From positions 8,428,200-8,492,199 of the forward strand of contig NC_088654.1 of NCBI RefSeq assembly GCF_964019385.1: a DNA stretch of 64,000 nt, written 5' to 3'. Position 1 is the first letter of the stretch. Every line of letters starts with the position of its first letter. A program made the position numbers and the translations under genes. Positions 62,206 to 64,000 of this stretch are shown here, piece after piece. The notes beneath the pieces were generated by a model. The model was not told where the DNA came from. It did not search any database and was given only the letters and a program-made list of their open reading frames with translations. The DNA comes from Sycon ciliatum. Lineage: Eukaryota; Porifera; Calcarea; Leucosolenida; Sycettidae.

Positions 62206-64000
62206 CTAAGTTCAACCATGAGTTGTTTTTGAATTTACGATGAAAATGGAACGACTTTGCTCAGATTTCCGTCCATATTTCGATCCTATACCTGTCACGA
62301 ACTAGAATTTGTAGTTTTGTTCACATGAGGAGTTCCCTCTGCCAAAATTATTTTGCAGCTTAGAGAGCGTGTAGCGTCTCTCTGACATCACTATCTGCCT
62401 GCACTGTGTGAGAATATCTGTATTTACCACCAATTCGCGAGGTGGATATTCTGAATTTTTTCACCATAATTTTGTTATCATTGTAACAATCCGGATTAGA
62501 GAGGCTGCACGTTAATTTTTGGGTGCGAAAGTTCAGCTCGCCTTATTTGGCCCGCCCGTTGGAAAACGACGCGTGTGGTCCGGTCTCCTGGATATGGATG
62601 GCAGTGCTGATGGCAGTGCGTGCTGGAGTGTGTGGTGTAGTGTGCGTGTCAAAAAAAGAGAATGAAATCAAATTATAAATAGGAAATAACCAGAAGGTAA
62701 TTACTGGACAGGAAAAAGGTGCTTCAATCAGCTGGGTGCTGTGGACCAGGATAAAATTAGTGGACGTAAATTCGTCCGCCTCGCAAGTTTTTGAATGGTG
62801 TTATCCCATAATCCCAGCATAAGCTGCTATGTCTGACAGAGCTTGTTCGCTGTCATGGCGTCAGCCAAGGGCAGATGTAAGTGTCTGCGTAATATTATTG
62901 TCAGTGGTTTGGTGATAATGGGCGAGTTTAGGGGGATCCAGTAAGACATTAGTGTTACTCATTTTTACTACAAGTGCAGACAAAGGAAGAAGGAAACTGA
63001 CAAGCTACGGAGACAGTATCCTGTCAGTTTTGTGGCCTGTTTTCGCACTTTCTGACTCTTTCTTATCCTGTTGTAGAACATGTACAACTGTATAAGTATG
63101 GAATTAATTATTTGATGCGAACAGGCGGATAATTCCAATTTTACGCGATTCGTATGCAATTTGCCTCGAGTTATGCGATTATTCGATTTTGGTAGGAATT
63201 ATGCGAAAAATTATGCTAGCATAATCTGTCAAGGCCTAAGTCGTGGATAGTTGCTTGATGACTCATGGCCATGTTTTTTCTCCTTATCTCTTTACTTATG
63301 GGCTTACCATCCGAGTATTTCTTCTAGTATTAAGCCAAGTGCTCTACTAGTTGTTTTAATTTTTATATAATATTTACTCTACGTTACGAGAAGTCTGTGT
63401 GAGTTGTATGTATGGCTGGGCGAACAGGGAGGCTCAAAACATTTCGCGTGCCTCCAAAACGACATAATTATGCAGCAAAAGAGATCGTGTTGAGTGTTTT
63501 GATCGAGGAAATCAATTGTTGGAGGCGAGTAAATATATTTCCGTGCTTCATTGCCATGGAAGGCAGCCGACAGTAACCGCGGATACGTGATCGCCGTACT
63601 GACTTCTTCTTTAAAATTCGTTATCATCGTCGGAATGTCTCGACCGCAAGCCAGAACCACATAGAACATTCACTCAATAACGTATGTAGGTGGCGAGTAA
63701 CACCATTCAACTCCATCTCTTGATTTGAAAGCAAACAGAGTATAAACTGATGATCAGAAAAGTAATGTTTCAATGTTAGAATAGTAACACCAGCCGCTAG
63801 CCAATGGTTGCCAGTAATTATTATAATTCGGAAAACCTGTCTGTGTGGGTCATGTATTGCATATTCGAGGGAAGCTGTTAGAATCAATAACGATATTATA
63901 CCGTACTATCATGAGCCGAAAAACACACACAAGAGAACTGCGCAGGATATCTTTGCCATACAAATAATGATTATGGCTTTGGGTGCATCTTGAAAGGGTC

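Larger units (their letters stand above)
57894..64000. other. Intergenic, no gene recognised
   Basis: Apart from the repeats listed, I see no exon with family similarity. Open frames near 59.92 kb overlap a MITE and those at 63.38-63.89 kb show no domain. A TTC28 poly(A) signal could not be assigned. Confidence 0.55.

Overview
The window is animal nuclear DNA. It holds intron-rich genes with GT-AG borders and typical metazoan protein families, abundant (GT)n and poly-G/C tracts, and many transposon remnants. The two host genes and the retroelement set (Ty3/gypsy, DIRS, piggyBac, tRNA-derived SINE) suit an invertebrate, possibly an early-branching one such as a sponge. The species cannot be fixed from sequence alone, and nothing bacterial is present.

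Layout. (1) 1756-12819, minus strand: a CLIP-170-type microtubule plus-end tracking protein. Two CAP-Gly domains are encoded by the first coding exon, followed by a coiled coil of about 1,400 residues. Eight exons were placed and the 3' end was not found. (2) 12820-16613: a 3.8 kb divergent intergenic region with no recognisable gene but several short repeats and hairpins; it must hold the 5' UTRs and promoters of both neighbours. (3) 16614-57893, plus strand: a TTC28 orthologue. I placed 29 coding exons whose phases all agree (2,169 codons plus stop), giving an N-terminal TPR superhelix, a CHAT domain and a TTC28-type C-terminal region. (4) 57894-64000: no gene found, only repeats and MITEs.

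The introns are crowded with mobile DNA. A near-pristine Ty3/gypsy element (18912-23826, antisense) ends 19 nt before TTC28 exon 3 and splits that exon's polypyrimidine tract. An older LTR with its primer-binding site lies in a CLIP intron. A short DIRS-type tyrosine-recombinase element (30770-32610) carries the internal complementary region diagnostic of DIRS. A decayed piggyBac transposase (about 52.99-55.56 kb) shares the window with three TTAA-flanked CCCTTT MITEs that it or a relative could have mobilised. There is one SINE with an 11-bp target duplication, one hAT-like MITE with an 8-bp duplication, and more than ten short elements with CAGT-type termini and TA flanks.

Together, the two host genes encode microtubule-associated proteins transcribed head to head. 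CLIP proteins guide plus-end dynamics, and vertebrate TTC28 is linked to Aurora B and the spindle midzone. The most unusual points are the CHAT domain that keeps both the His and Cys of the protease dyad, the DIRS circle-junction signature, and the retrotransposon inside a splice acceptor.
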